Shown here: positions 1-8,521 of the stretch, in pieces
How the letters are laid out: each line of letters begins with the position of its first letter
How positions within the stretch are numbered: position 1 is the first letter of the stretch
From: an uncultured Candidatus Saccharibacteria bacterium
GTDB lineage: Bacteria > Patescibacteriota > Saccharimonadia > Saccharimonadales > Saccharimonadaceae
Assembly: GCA_947304135.1 (NCBI GenBank)
Contig: CAMYZZ010000002.1
Coordinates: 1 to 64,000, forward strand
DNA: 64,000 nt
Direction of reading: 5' to 3'
Position numbers and translations under genes: made by a program
The notes under the pieces: model-generated
Told to the model about the DNA's origin: nothing
The model's input: the letters and a program-made list of their open reading frames with translations, nothing else
The model's database searches: none

Positions 1-27
1 TCCACTATTAGTGCCCTTAGTAACCTT
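1..27 (-). rRNA. rrl: 23S rRNA, 5' terminus (gene continues beyond left edge)
   Basis: Reverse complement reads GGTTACTAAGGGCACTAATAGTGGA, matching the conserved bacterial 23S 5' end pattern (GGTTA...AAGGGC...GTGGATGCC); preceded by a promoter at 232-260. Confidence 0.75.
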
Positions 28-231
28 TTTATGCATTGACTTAACTAGCAATCGATGTTCGATTGCTAATGTCGTCTACAATTTCTACAAAATTGTTTTT
101 TCGAATTGTTAACTAGAAAACTAAATTTTTACGTCGCGAGAGCGACTTCAATAATGGAAATCAACCTCGCTTATGGTTTCCTGACTTTTTGGACAGAGGT
201 AACAAAGGTGTTACTTGCTTAACTGCCCCTT

Positions 232-260
232 ATTATATCGCACCCGGTGGAAAAATGCAA
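232..260 (-). promoter_or_regulatory. sigma70-type promoter for the 23S rRNA transcript (-35 TTGCAT, 17 bp, -10 TATAAT)
   Basis: Reverse complement TTGCAT-ttttccaccgggtgcga-TATAAT, reading towards the 23S 5' end. Confidence 0.75.
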
Positions 261-287
261 GGGTTTTTTCAGAGATTTTTCAGAAAT

Positions 288-2918
288 TTAGGAGATTTTT
301 TCGGCCACCTCTGTTAATTTGGTGTGGACGTCGGCGTAATCCAAAGAGAGCAGGCGGAGTCTGGCAGAGATATCGGCTTTGGCAACCTCGATTGTGCGGG
401 TCAAAACTGGATTTTCGGCTAGCGGAGTAAAGAACTCGTTGAATTTTTCGGCTTCCTCGGTGGTACGGATTGTGGTGGCAAGAAGGCGCGGATAATCCTC
501 TACGGATTTTTCGCCAGTCATTTCTACTACCGCATCCCAGTTATCGTAGAGCCAAGCGATGGCCTTTTCCCTGGTCTTATAGTTTCTAAGAAGATCCACA
601 AACAGATAGAGGTGGTCTTGCGGACGGACAATTTCGTGCTGGTCTAGGAGCTTTATCAGGCGCTTTTCGTCGCCAGAAACATCTGTCAGCGCACCCAAAA
701 TATCGTCTTTGACGTTTGGGTCGGCGGTGGTCTGATACTTTTCTAGGAGAAAATCAAAGAAACTAGGGGTAGATTTGGCTGAATTTTGGCCGTTTTTGGC
801 CTCCTCGGCCCTCTCTAAGCGCATTTTGGCGACAAGGGCCGAGCCACGAAGGTCTGGATGAATCACCTCAATATCGCCTTTGCAGAGGCGTGAGAGAGCC
901 TTCAGCGTGGCCTTGTCGTTAGCGTAAATTGCCAGGCCAATCATAATCTGGCGGAGTTTAGAATCGTTATCATCCTCGTGCTCACCAGGGGTTAGGCCTA
1001 GGCGCTCTAGATTATAAGAGATTACATTATAAATATACTTCTGAAAAACTGGAAAATCGGCGTCACGAGGCCCAATAAAGAGTTTGAGATCGGTGATAAG
1101 AGAGAGGACAGGGTTCCAGACGGCATAGTTCTTCTCTGTTTTGAACTTTGGAATGAGGTCTAGATGAGTAGCAGAAGACACCAGAGAGGTTTTGGCTAGC
1201 ATGGAACGGTCAATCAAAAGGCGGATTTTCTGCTCTAGCGATAGTTTTTTGAAGATTTTTAGCTTCTCTGTGAACTCCTCGCCAGAGAGATTAATAATAT
1301 AGTGGCCAGACATATCGTCTGTCACCTCTGGAAGAGGCCACCAAGTGTCGTCAGTCGCCCCTGTTAATAGGAAGCGCTGCTGGTTGCCATCGGTGATAAC
1401 TGGGAATCCAGGCTGGGTGATCCAGGCGTCCATAAAGCCTTTGATGTCGAAATCTGCATACGGCTGGAGCGAGGCCCAGAGGTCGTCGCCGGTAGTGTTG
1501 CTATATTTATATTTATTGAAATAGTCGCGGAGGCCATTAAAGAAGGCCTTTTCGCCCATCAGGCGCATCAACATAAACATCAGATGTGCACCTTTGGCAT
1601 AGACGATGGCGCCGTCAAAGAGAGTAGCAATCTCAGCTGGGTCGTTTACCTCCTGCTGGACGGCCTGAACCCCTGGGAGAGCGTCGCGCATCAGAGCCAT
1701 GCGGCACTCACCAGTAAAGAAATACTCCCAGATATGGTAGCGTGGGCGGATAGCATCGATACAGACATATTCCATCATATTAGCAAAGCTCTCGTTGAGC
1801 CAGAGATTGTCCCACCATTTCATGGTGACAAGGTTGCCAAACCACTGGTGCGAAAGCTCGTGCGCGATAACAGTGGAGATATATTCTTTGGTGGTCTTGG
1901 ATTCACCCGGGGCGGCCAAAAGACAAGACTCACGGTAGGTGACAAGGCCCCAGTTTTCCATGGCACCAGATTCAAAATCTGGGATAGCGACCTGGTCTAG
2001 TTTTGGCAGAGGATATTTTTCGTCAAAGGTCTTATCATAATAATCTAATGAGTCGGCGGCGATGTCGTTGGCAAAATCAAGGGTTTTTGGATCTTGGTTC
2101 AAAGCACAGTAGGTAGTGACTTTGACGCCATGCTTGTTGGTCTTGGACCGCTTATGGAAGCGGCCTAGACAGAATGCCAAGAGATAGGTCGACATCCGCG
2201 GGGTGGTCTCGAACTCGACGATTTTCTTTTTGACCATGGCGTTTAGCTGGACGCCTTTTGAAGGGTCTGCATCTGGATCGACAGATTCGTATTCGAGGAC
2301 TTTTTCGGATTTGGCTGGCATATTAGAAATGACTGTGTCGTCCGCATCAGGGGTGATAAGTTTCAGATCGAAGGTTGCCTTGGCCTCTGGCTCGTCGATG
2401 CACGGGAAGCATTCGCGGGCATAGTGGCTCTCAAACTGGGTAGAAACTAGATACTCTGTATGGGGCTCTTTTTCTTCCTCTGATTGATATTGATAGCTAG
2501 AGAGGTAGGCGCCTTGCATGTTGGTGTTGAGATAGAAGGTGTATTTGATAGTGATGGCGACGGGTCCTGCTACGTTCTCATTCCCATCGCCATTCTCGCT
2601 TGCGCGAGAAGTGTCGCTGGGAGCCCTTTCGAACGTATCACCCGTCGCCTCGCTTTCAGCAGCCATAACGTCACCCGTCGCCTGTCGCGAAAGATCCCTC
2701 AGAGTAATTACTATCGAATCAGATTCTTGCCCATATGGTACAGGCTCTCCGTTCATAGTGACGGAGGTGATTTTGAGGTTTTTGGCGTGGAATTTGATAG
2801 TATCTGCGTGGGGTTCGCCGGTGATAACTACCGTACCATAGACGCGGCGTGTGGACTTGTTGATGTTGAGAGACAGGTTGTAGTTTGTTGGGGTGAAATA
2901 ATCTAGTAAGCGTTCCAT
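288..2918 (-). CDS. pepN: M1 family aminopeptidase (with in-frame palindromic insertion)
   Basis: GAMENWG and HELSHQWFGNLVT zinc-binding motifs; start at 2918 with TATAAT just upstream. Confidence 0.9.
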   Translation of the reverse strand: MERLLDYFTPTNYNLSLNINKSTRRVYGTVVITGEPHADTIKFHAKNLKITSVTMNGEPVPYGQESDSIVITLRDLSRQATGDVMAAESEATGDTFERAPSDTSRASENGDGNENVAGPVAITIKYTFYLNTNMQGAYLSSYQYQSEEEKEPHTEYLVSTQFESHYARECFPCIDEPEAKATFDLKLITPDADDTVISNMPAKSEKVLEYESVDPDADPSKGVQLNAMVKKKIVEFETTPRMSTYLLAFCLGRFHKRSKTNKHGVKVTTYCALNQDPKTLDFANDIAADSLDYYDKTFDEKYPLPKLDQVAIPDFESGAMENWGLVTYRESCLLAAPGESKTTKEYISTVIAHELSHQWFGNLVTMKWWDNLWLNESFANMMEYVCIDAIRPRYHIWEYFFTGECRMALMRDALPGVQAVQQEVNDPAEIATLFDGAIVYAKGAHLMFMLMRLMGEKAFFNGLRDYFNKYKYSNTTGDDLWASLQPYADFDIKGFMDAWITQPGFPVITDGNQQRFLLTGATDDTWWPLPEVTDDMSGHYIINLSGEEFTEKLKIFKKLSLEQKIRLLIDRSMLAKTSLVSSATHLDLIPKFKTEKNYAVWNPVLSLITDLKLFIGPRDADFPVFQKYIYNVISYNLERLGLTPGEHEDDNDSKLRQIMIGLAIYANDKATLKALSRLCKGDIEVIHPDLRGSALVAKMRLERAEEAKNGQNSAKSTPSFFDFLLEKYQTTADPNVKDDILGALTDVSGDEKRLIKLLDQHEIVRPQDHLYLFVDLLRNYKTREKAIAWLYDNWDAVVEMTGEKSVEDYPRLLATTIRTTEEAEKFNEFFTPLAENPVLTRTIEVAKADISARLRLLSLDYADVHTKLTEVAEKIS
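2557..2648. repeat. Palindromic element family A, copy A1 (in frame inside pepN-like gene)
   Basis: 92 bp; terminal inverted repeat GCGACGGGT/ACCCGTCGC; encodes [29 protein letters not shown] on the minus strand; near-identical copies at 4937, 9591, 25688. Confidence 0.92.
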
Positions 2919-3027
2919 TAACACCTATTATAGCACAGGGATAGAGGGCAAAATCCATTGACTTTTTAGAGGTTTTGTGCTATAATTAGTATATTAAGTA
3001 CTTTGTTTTTCTAGGAGGTGTGTGCTT

Positions 3028-3573
3028 ATGAACCTTAAAACTAAAAAAGAAATTTTGAAGGGTCAATTAGTTATTTCTGACCCAGTTTATCTCAAACAAA
3101 ATTTTACTTTTGACGACGACTGCGCTGGCGAAGTCCAGAGAGTCGTGGCGCAAATCTTTGAGAGAATCTTCTCTGGAAAGAGCGAAGAAGAGCTTGACGA
3201 GATGAAATTATCAATCAAGATTGAAGGGCTCGATATCACTTCTCAGGGGCCATATTTGATGGTGGCGCTCGAAATCGAGAAGCGAGATAAGCCTGATCAA
3301 ATACAGCGACATGGTAGTGTTAGCCCTCATTCTGCAATCGTGTTCTACGATACAAAAGACACTTTTGAGCTTTTGCCAGACGAAGAAAGATTCATCGATT
3401 TCTTGTTTGCCGTAGAAAACTTTTTCCATTGTGGTGGCCATAACGAAATGTTTGATGCTGTCCTTTCTGACTCAAGATTTGTCCATGGCATGCAGTGGCA
3501 CGGCGACAGATATCAGAGACAATTTAACGAATCTTATACTATGTTTGACGATCCAAAATTCTTCACAGTTTAA
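3028..3573 (+). CDS. hypothetical protein
   Basis: ORF with strong AGGAGG Shine-Dalgarno and downstream terminator. Confidence 0.7.
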   Translation: MNLKTKKEILKGQLVISDPVYLKQNFTFDDDCAGEVQRVVAQIFERIFSGKSEEELDEMKLSIKIEGLDITSQGPYLMVALEIEKRDKPDQIQRHGSVSPHSAIVFYDTKDTFELLPDEERFIDFLFAVENFFHCGGHNEMFDAVLSDSRFVHGMQWHGDRYQRQFNESYTMFDDPKFFTV

Positions 3574-3606
3574 AAAAGAGCCCGCTTTAGTAGCGGGCTT
3601 TTTCTT
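3571..3606 (+). terminator. Rho-independent terminator
   Basis: AGCCCGCT-TTAG-AGCGGGCT hairpin followed by T tract. Confidence 0.85.
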
Positions 3607-3664
3607 GGCTTGGCTTTTCGTAAGATTTGATGCGCTTTTCCGTAAGGAAATTATAGCACAACGG

Positions 3665-3958
3665 CTATAAATAATCTTCTGGCTTAAGCTGCTTTAAGGA
3701 GTGGGTAATTTTAATCAATACTACATAATTCCCTGTGACTTTGTAGAATAACTTGCATTTCTCAACTTTCACTTGATAGATGTTTCCAACAACATGGTTT
3801 CTCTTGGGCATATATTTGAGACTAAAAATCTTCTTGCGCAGCTTCATCTCTAGTTTATTTGCAGCAATAGGATTCTCTAACTCTTTTGAGATGTATTCTA
3901 CTAGCTCTTTGATCTCTAGCTCAATATTTTTACGAGTTACTACCTCGTAACGGCGCAT
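3665..3958 (-). CDS. RelE/ParE-type toxin of a toxin-antitoxin pair
   Basis: About 97 aa basic protein (...KCKLFYKVTGNYVVLIKITHSLKQ), overlapping the 3' end of an upstream small acidic ORF. Confidence 0.6.
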   Translation of the reverse strand: MRRYEVVTRKNIELEIKELVEYISKELENPIAANKLEMKLRKKIFSLKYMPKRNHVVGNIYQVKVEKCKLFYKVTGNYVVLIKITHSLKQLKPEDYL

Positions 3959-4173
3959 CGGCTGCGCTCCTTGTCCCATTCCTCAAAAAATTCTTTTGCA
4001 AGTCTAAAGTTGCCGCCCGCCAAATCCTTTTCTACGTCTTTTGCTGCTTCTAAAACCTCAGACATGACTTCTTCATCAGAAAGACTGGATACATCCCAGC
4101 TGCCCTTCCTGACATATTCTGATTCTTTCATAAAGATTGGCTTCGGCCTTTCCATAGTTATAGATATTGTCAT
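3940..4173 (-). CDS. antitoxin component, paired with the RelE/ParE-like ORF
   Basis: 77 aa acidic ORF with 19 bp overlap with downstream toxin ORF. Confidence 0.55.
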   Translation of the reverse strand: MTISITMERPKPIFMKESEYVRKGSWDVSSLSDEEVMSEVLEAAKDVEKDLAGGNFRLAKEFFEEWDKERSRCAVTR

Positions 4174-4240
4174 ACTTGTCCTTTCCCGATTAGGATCGCC
4201 CGGGTCAAGCCCTAATCATTTGGCTATGGGAAGTGGAAAG
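4174..4240 (-). promoter_or_regulatory. structured 5' leader of the toxin-antitoxin operon
   Basis: Nested stems CTTCCC/GGGAAAG and GATTAGG/CCTAATC just upstream of the antitoxin start. Confidence 0.45.
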
Positions 4241-4287
4241 CATAGCGTTTAATATTCTAATTTAATTGTATCACAACTGATGCACTT

Positions 4288-6288
4288 TTATTCTAAAATA
4301 GCTTTGATGCGGCGAATGCCGGCGGCGCTAGATTCTTCTTTTTTGATTTTGAAATGGCCAAGGACACCCGTATGCTCGACGTGTGGGCCACCACAAATCT
4401 CGCGAGAAATAGGTGCATCAAAATCGCCAATCGTATAAACCTTGACTTGATCATCGTATTTATCCCAGAACATACCCTCGGCGTGAAGCTCGTCACGAGC
4501 ATAGGACTTATCATAAGTATCGAAAACTACTGGGAGGTCGGCCGCAATCCACTCGTTGACCTGGGCCTCTACGGCCTGTTTTTCTTCTGGAGTGAGTTTG
4601 CGGTCTAGGTTGAAATCTAGGCGCATGCGCTCTGGAGTAATGTTGCTGCCCTGCTGATGGATATCTTTGTCGACAATCTTTTTGAGGGCGGCAAGGGTAA
4701 GGTGGGTAGCAGTATGATATTTTGTGCTCATCTCGCCGTGGTCTTCTAGGCCACCTTTGAACATGCCCTTTGAGGCAGTCTTACTGCGTTCGCGTTGCTC
4801 GGCCAAAGCAGCCTCAAATTCTTTGCGATAGTCTTTGGAAAGTTCGATTCCCTGACGATAGGCTTCTTCGACGGAGACTTCGAATGGGAAGCCGTAGGTA
4901 TCCTGGAGCTTGAATAAGTCATAGCCGGTAAGTAACGCAACGGGTCCTGCTACGTTCTCATTCCCATCGCCATTCTCGCCCGCGCGAGAAGTGTCGCTGG
5001 GAGCCCTTTCGAACGTATCACCCGTTGCTTTCGCTAGATGCTCACTTGCAGAACTTTTGGCTTTGTTCGCCATGCGCAGCATCTCCTTCAGGCCTTTGTT
5101 CAAGGTCTGGCGGAAGGCGCGCTCTTCTTTTTCTAGGACGGCGACAGCGGCGTCGCGAGAAGTCAGAATACTGTCTGGGAGATCGTTATAGTTCTCTGCA
5201 ATAATTGGGATGATTTCGGAAATGAAATCTTGAGCAATGCCAAGGTCTAGCGCTTTCAAAACGGCGCGGCGAATCAGACGGCGGAGCGCATAGCCCTGCT
5301 GTTTGTTAGACGGCGTAAGTCCCTGCGCAGTTAAAAGATAGGCTCCGCGGAGATGGTCGGCAATGATGCGCATTTCGTCGGTATTATTGTCGTAACTTTT
5401 GCCGGAGAGTTCTTCTAGCTTGTCAATAATAGGCTTCAGAAGGCTGATTTTGAAAACGTCAAAGCTATCGATGCTGGCCGCAGTGATGCGCTCCAGCCCG
5501 CCACCAAAATCGACGTTCTTTTTCTCTAGTTCTTCGAATGTGCCGTCTTCTTTTCTGCGATACTGCATAAAGACCTGGTTGCCAATTTCCATGAAACGAG
5601 CGCCGTCGGAAGCTGGGTGGCTTAGGCCATATCTCTCGACATCTTGCTTGTCCTCGCCAAAATCATAAAAGACTTCGGAATCTGGACCGCAAGGATCGCC
5701 AATCGGCGTGGACTCGATACCGCCGCCGCGGGACCACCAGTTTTCTTTGTCATCATAAAAGAAAATATGCTCGCCTGGTTTGATGCCGCGCTTGTCGCCG
5801 TCTGCAGCGCTGCCAATCTCGGCAATCTTGGCATCTACGCCGGCATTTTTAAACACCTGCTGCCAGATTTCTGCAGCTTCGGTATCTTTTGGAATACCAT
5901 ATTTTTCGTTGCCAATGAAGCAAGTGACATAGATTTTGTTTGGATCCAGGCCGATTTCTTTGACTAGAAACTCGAAGAAAGCTGGGATTTGTTCTTTTTT
6001 GAAATAATCGCCCAGCGACCAGTTGCCAAGCATCTCAAAAACTGTGGTATGGCGAGGGTCGCCGACATCCTCAATATCTTGCAAGCGAAGTGAGGGCTGA
6101 GAATCTGCGAGGCGCGTGCCATCTGGGTGCTCCTGACCTAGCAGGTATGGCAAAAGTGGCTGCATGCCAGACCCGGTAAAGAGCGTGGTGGGATCATTTT
6201 CTAGCACGAGCGGTGCCGGAGCGATGATCTTGTGGCCTCGTTTAACCTGAAAATCTAAGAATTTTTGTCTAACTTCACTTGCTTTCAT
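4288..6288 (-). CDS. alaS: alanyl-tRNA synthetase (compact, no C-terminal DHHA1/C-Ala region; with in-frame palindromic insertion)
   Basis: Class II AlaRS catalytic motifs (FTGSGMQPLLPYLLG, TVFEMLGNWSLGDYFK), editing-domain HxxxH (TATHL), CGGPHVEHTG. Confidence 0.93.
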   Translation of the reverse strand: MKASEVRQKFLDFQVKRGHKIIAPAPLVLENDPTTLFTGSGMQPLLPYLLGQEHPDGTRLADSQPSLRLQDIEDVGDPRHTTVFEMLGNWSLGDYFKKEQIPAFFEFLVKEIGLDPNKIYVTCFIGNEKYGIPKDTEAAEIWQQVFKNAGVDAKIAEIGSAADGDKRGIKPGEHIFFYDDKENWWSRGGGIESTPIGDPCGPDSEVFYDFGEDKQDVERYGLSHPASDGARFMEIGNQVFMQYRRKEDGTFEELEKKNVDFGGGLERITAASIDSFDVFKISLLKPIIDKLEELSGKSYDNNTDEMRIIADHLRGAYLLTAQGLTPSNKQQGYALRRLIRRAVLKALDLGIAQDFISEIIPIIAENYNDLPDSILTSRDAAVAVLEKEERAFRQTLNKGLKEMLRMANKAKSSASEHLAKATGDTFERAPSDTSRAGENGDGNENVAGPVALLTGYDLFKLQDTYGFPFEVSVEEAYRQGIELSKDYRKEFEAALAEQRERSKTASKGMFKGGLEDHGEMSTKYHTATHLTLAALKKIVDKDIHQQGSNITPERMRLDFNLDRKLTPEEKQAVEAQVNEWIAADLPVVFDTYDKSYARDELHAEGMFWDKYDDQVKVYTIGDFDAPISREICGGPHVEHTGVLGHFKIKKEESSAAGIRRIKAILE
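4937..5028. repeat. Palindromic element family A, copy A2 (in frame inside alaS)
   Basis: 92 bp; termini GCAACGGGT/ACCCGTTGC (covarying relative to A1); flanked by family B fragment at 5033-5060. Confidence 0.92.
5033..5060. repeat. Family B element fragment next to A2
   Basis: GCTAGATGCTCACTTGCAGAACTTTT, matches the two copies in tatD (8113-8143, 8191-8225). Confidence 0.85.
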
Positions 6289-6372
6289 AGGGGTAATTTT
6301 ATCACAGATTGACATTCTGCGCAATCGGTGTTATAATGGAGAAATGGGGAGAGTACATTAGGAGGTGGTGTT

Positions 6373-6966
6373 ATGGAACTGTTTTTATCGAATTCTAGAG
6401 GGTTAGGAATTGGCGCGTTTGCACTTCTAGCGGGCGTGGTAGTTGTACTAACTATTGTATACATCGTAATGTCAATCGAGCATCGCAAAGAGATGAATAG
6501 AAAACTAGACGACATCGAAAGGCAGAGGCTCGAGAAACAGGGCTTGATTGCAAAAAATTCGAAATTCAACAGAGAAGAAGATCTCGAGGTGCTGGTTTGC
6601 GACCTAAGAATCATCGAGAAAAGGCTGGTCAAAGTTGCCAGCAACCCAGATGTGAGGCATCGCAATCTAATCCGCGTAACAATCAAGCGTATCAAAACTA
6701 CGCAAGCTCTTGTCTATGATTTGTCGCGATATTTTAACGACTATAAATACTCCATTAGGGTTAGCACAGACGAGGCAAAAAAGGTTACCTGCCAGCTAAC
6801 CAGAGAAGCTATCAAGACATATCGTGAGTTAGAAGATCTACTTAGTGGAGCTGCTTCATTTGGAAAAGACAGCGATATCATGGGTGAATTAGATGCTTAT
6901 ATCTATAAAGAGGTATCTAACCTGCTTGAGAAAGTTGAAAAAATCAACCATAATTTAAGACAATAA
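6373..6966 (+). CDS. hypothetical membrane-anchored coiled-coil protein
   Basis: AGGAGGT SD, N-terminal TM segment, charged helical remainder. Confidence 0.65.
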   Translation: MELFLSNSRGLGIGAFALLAGVVVVLTIVYIVMSIEHRKEMNRKLDDIERQRLEKQGLIAKNSKFNREEDLEVLVCDLRIIEKRLVKVASNPDVRHRNLIRVTIKRIKTTQALVYDLSRYFNDYKYSIRVSTDEAKKVTCQLTREAIKTYRELEDLLSGAASFGKDSDIMGELDAYIYKEVSNLLEKVEKINHNLRQ

Positions 6967-6985
6967 CACTCCCCGCAAAAAAATC

Positions 6986-7011
6986 AGAGCGCTTTTTAAG
7001 CGCTCTTTTTC
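6986..7011 (+). terminator. Rho-independent terminator
   Basis: AGAGCGC-TTTTTAA-GCGCTCT plus T5. Confidence 0.8.
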
Positions 7012-7484
7012 TAGTATAATTCCCTTTTGATAATTTTGAGATAAGCACGGGCGGCGGCGAGAAAATTGTCTAGCTCGGCGCCAGTGATTTTGACGTATTC
7101 TTTGCCAAGTGGAGATTTGAACACGCCGGTTTCTTTGACTTCGTACGTAATGGTAGATTCCAAAGTCTTGCCGGACTCGGTCCAGTTTTCGTGAAAAATC
7201 CAAACGTTGTCTTTGAAACGGAAAAATTCGCGTCTGTGACCAGCTGGGATTTTGCCAAAGATTGTGCCACCCAGGGCAGACTCGGCATTGATCAAATCAG
7301 ACTCTGTGAGTTTTGGACGGACAGTGTCTGGGCGAATACGTAGTGCAACTTTTGGAAGCTTAAGTTTTGGAAGCCTGAGTTTTGTAGAGGCTTTTTTGGT
7401 GACGTTTTTGGCTCTAGCTTTGGCCCCGCTAGCGGCTTTTTTGACGGTCGATTTGAGGCTTAGTTTAGCTGACTTTTGCGGCAT
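7011..7484 (-). CDS. hypothetical protein with Lys/Ala-rich N-terminus
   Basis: 157 aa ORF, SD-like AGGAGGTGAC upstream. Confidence 0.6.
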   Translation of the reverse strand: MPQKSAKLSLKSTVKKAASGAKARAKNVTKKASTKLRLPKLKLPKVALRIRPDTVRPKLTESDLINAESALGGTIFGKIPAGHRREFFRFKDNVWIFHENWTESGKTLESTITYEVKETGVFKSPLGKEYVKITGAELDNFLAAARAYLKIIKRELY

Positions 7485-7547
7485 TTTGTCACCTCCTTTG
7501 AAATCTCAAAAAGCTCGTCGATAATTTCCTGCTCGCGAGTTTTGATT

Positions 7548-8513
7548 TTATATGTTGAATAATCTTTCTGCATTTTCTGTTGTGATCCGGGCGATAGTTT
7601 CCTCGGATTCTCCTTTTAATTTAGAAACGTATGCGCAAATCTCTTTGATTCGCGCCGGCTCATTAACTGTACCACGAAACGGGGCTGGTGTCAAGAATGG
7701 GGCGTCGGTTTCTAGAAGTAATTTGTCTAGTGGAACCTCTACAATCGGGAGTTCTGGAGCAAAAGTTGCTAGGCCGTTGACGCCAATATAAAAATCGTGG
7801 CTTAAGGATTTTTGGAGGTTTTCTGGACCATCGGAAAATGAGTGGACGACGCCTTTTAAGCCTGGGAAATTTTCTATGATTGCAAAGAAGTCGGGGAAGG
7901 CTTCTCTGATATGAAAGATGACTGGCAGGTTGTTGTCTTTTGCGAGCTGCAACATGTTTTCAAATAGTTCGATTTGGTTTTTGCGGTTTGATTCGCCGTT
8001 GCGGTAATCTAAGCCGACTTCACCTATGGCAACTGGAAAAGCTTCTGTTCGTTCGCTTGCTTGCTCGCGCCCGTCGTTACGGGGCTCGCTGCGCAAAAAC
8101 GCTCCCGTTGTCGCTAGATGCTCACTCGCAGAACTTTTCCAGTCGCCTGCACTTGCGGACGTCGGAGAAAAAAGTTGAGCTCCATTAGTTGCTAGATGCT
8201 CACTCGCAGAACTTTTCCAGTCGCCATTATCTGCTTCGTCCGGGTGGATGCCGTAGGACCAGAAGATGCCGTCCCCAGAATGTTGCAAAGCAAAGTCACG
8301 GGCGGCGAGAGAGTCGTCGTGCGAAGTGCCAATGCAAATCATTTTATCAACCCCGGCGGCGTGGGCACGAGAAATAATTTTCTCTGGTATAAAATCAGAG
8401 GGTTCGTGCGGCAAGTCTGGATATTTTTTTAGGAGTTTTTTGCCGACCTGTTGGCGAGAATAAGCATAATTATAAGTACTACGGTCATGGATGTGGCAAT
8501 GCGAATCTATCAT
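7548..8513 (-). CDS. tatD: TatD family hydrolase (with in-frame family B insertions)
   Basis: MIDSHCHIHD, GIHPDEA, AIGEVGLDY, LLLETDAPFLTP. Confidence 0.92.
   Translation of the reverse strand: MIDSHCHIHDRSTYNYAYSRQQVGKKLLKKYPDLPHEPSDFIPEKIISRAHAAGVDKMICIGTSHDDSLAARDFALQHSGDGIFWSYGIHPDEADNGDWKSSASEHLATNGAQLFSPTSASAGDWKSSASEHLATTGAFLRSEPRNDGREQASERTEAFPVAIGEVGLDYRNGESNRKNQIELFENMLQLAKDNNLPVIFHIREAFPDFFAIIENFPGLKGVVHSFSDGPENLQKSLSHDFYIGVNGLATFAPELPIVEVPLDKLLLETDAPFLTPAPFRGTVNEPARIKEICAYVSKLKGESEETIARITTENAERLFNI
8032..8143. repeat. Palindromic element family B, copy B1a inside tatD
   Basis: Outer inverted repeat ACTGGAAAAGCTTCTG / CAGAACTTTTCCAGT; core shared with 38913-39031. Confidence 0.85.
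8191..8225. repeat. Family B partial copy B1b (direct repeat of B1a right end, 78 bp away)
   Basis: GCTAGATGCTCACTCGCAGAACTTTTCCAGTCGCC repeated exactly 78 bp (26 codons) from the copy at 8113. Confidence 0.9.
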
Positions 8514-8521
8514 GTATATAA

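Noticed and set aside
4937-5060. Insertions as assembly or sequencing chimeras
   Set aside because: Copies differ by compensatory changes, keep each host ORF in frame, and fall at plausible loop positions; artefacts would not do this eight times.
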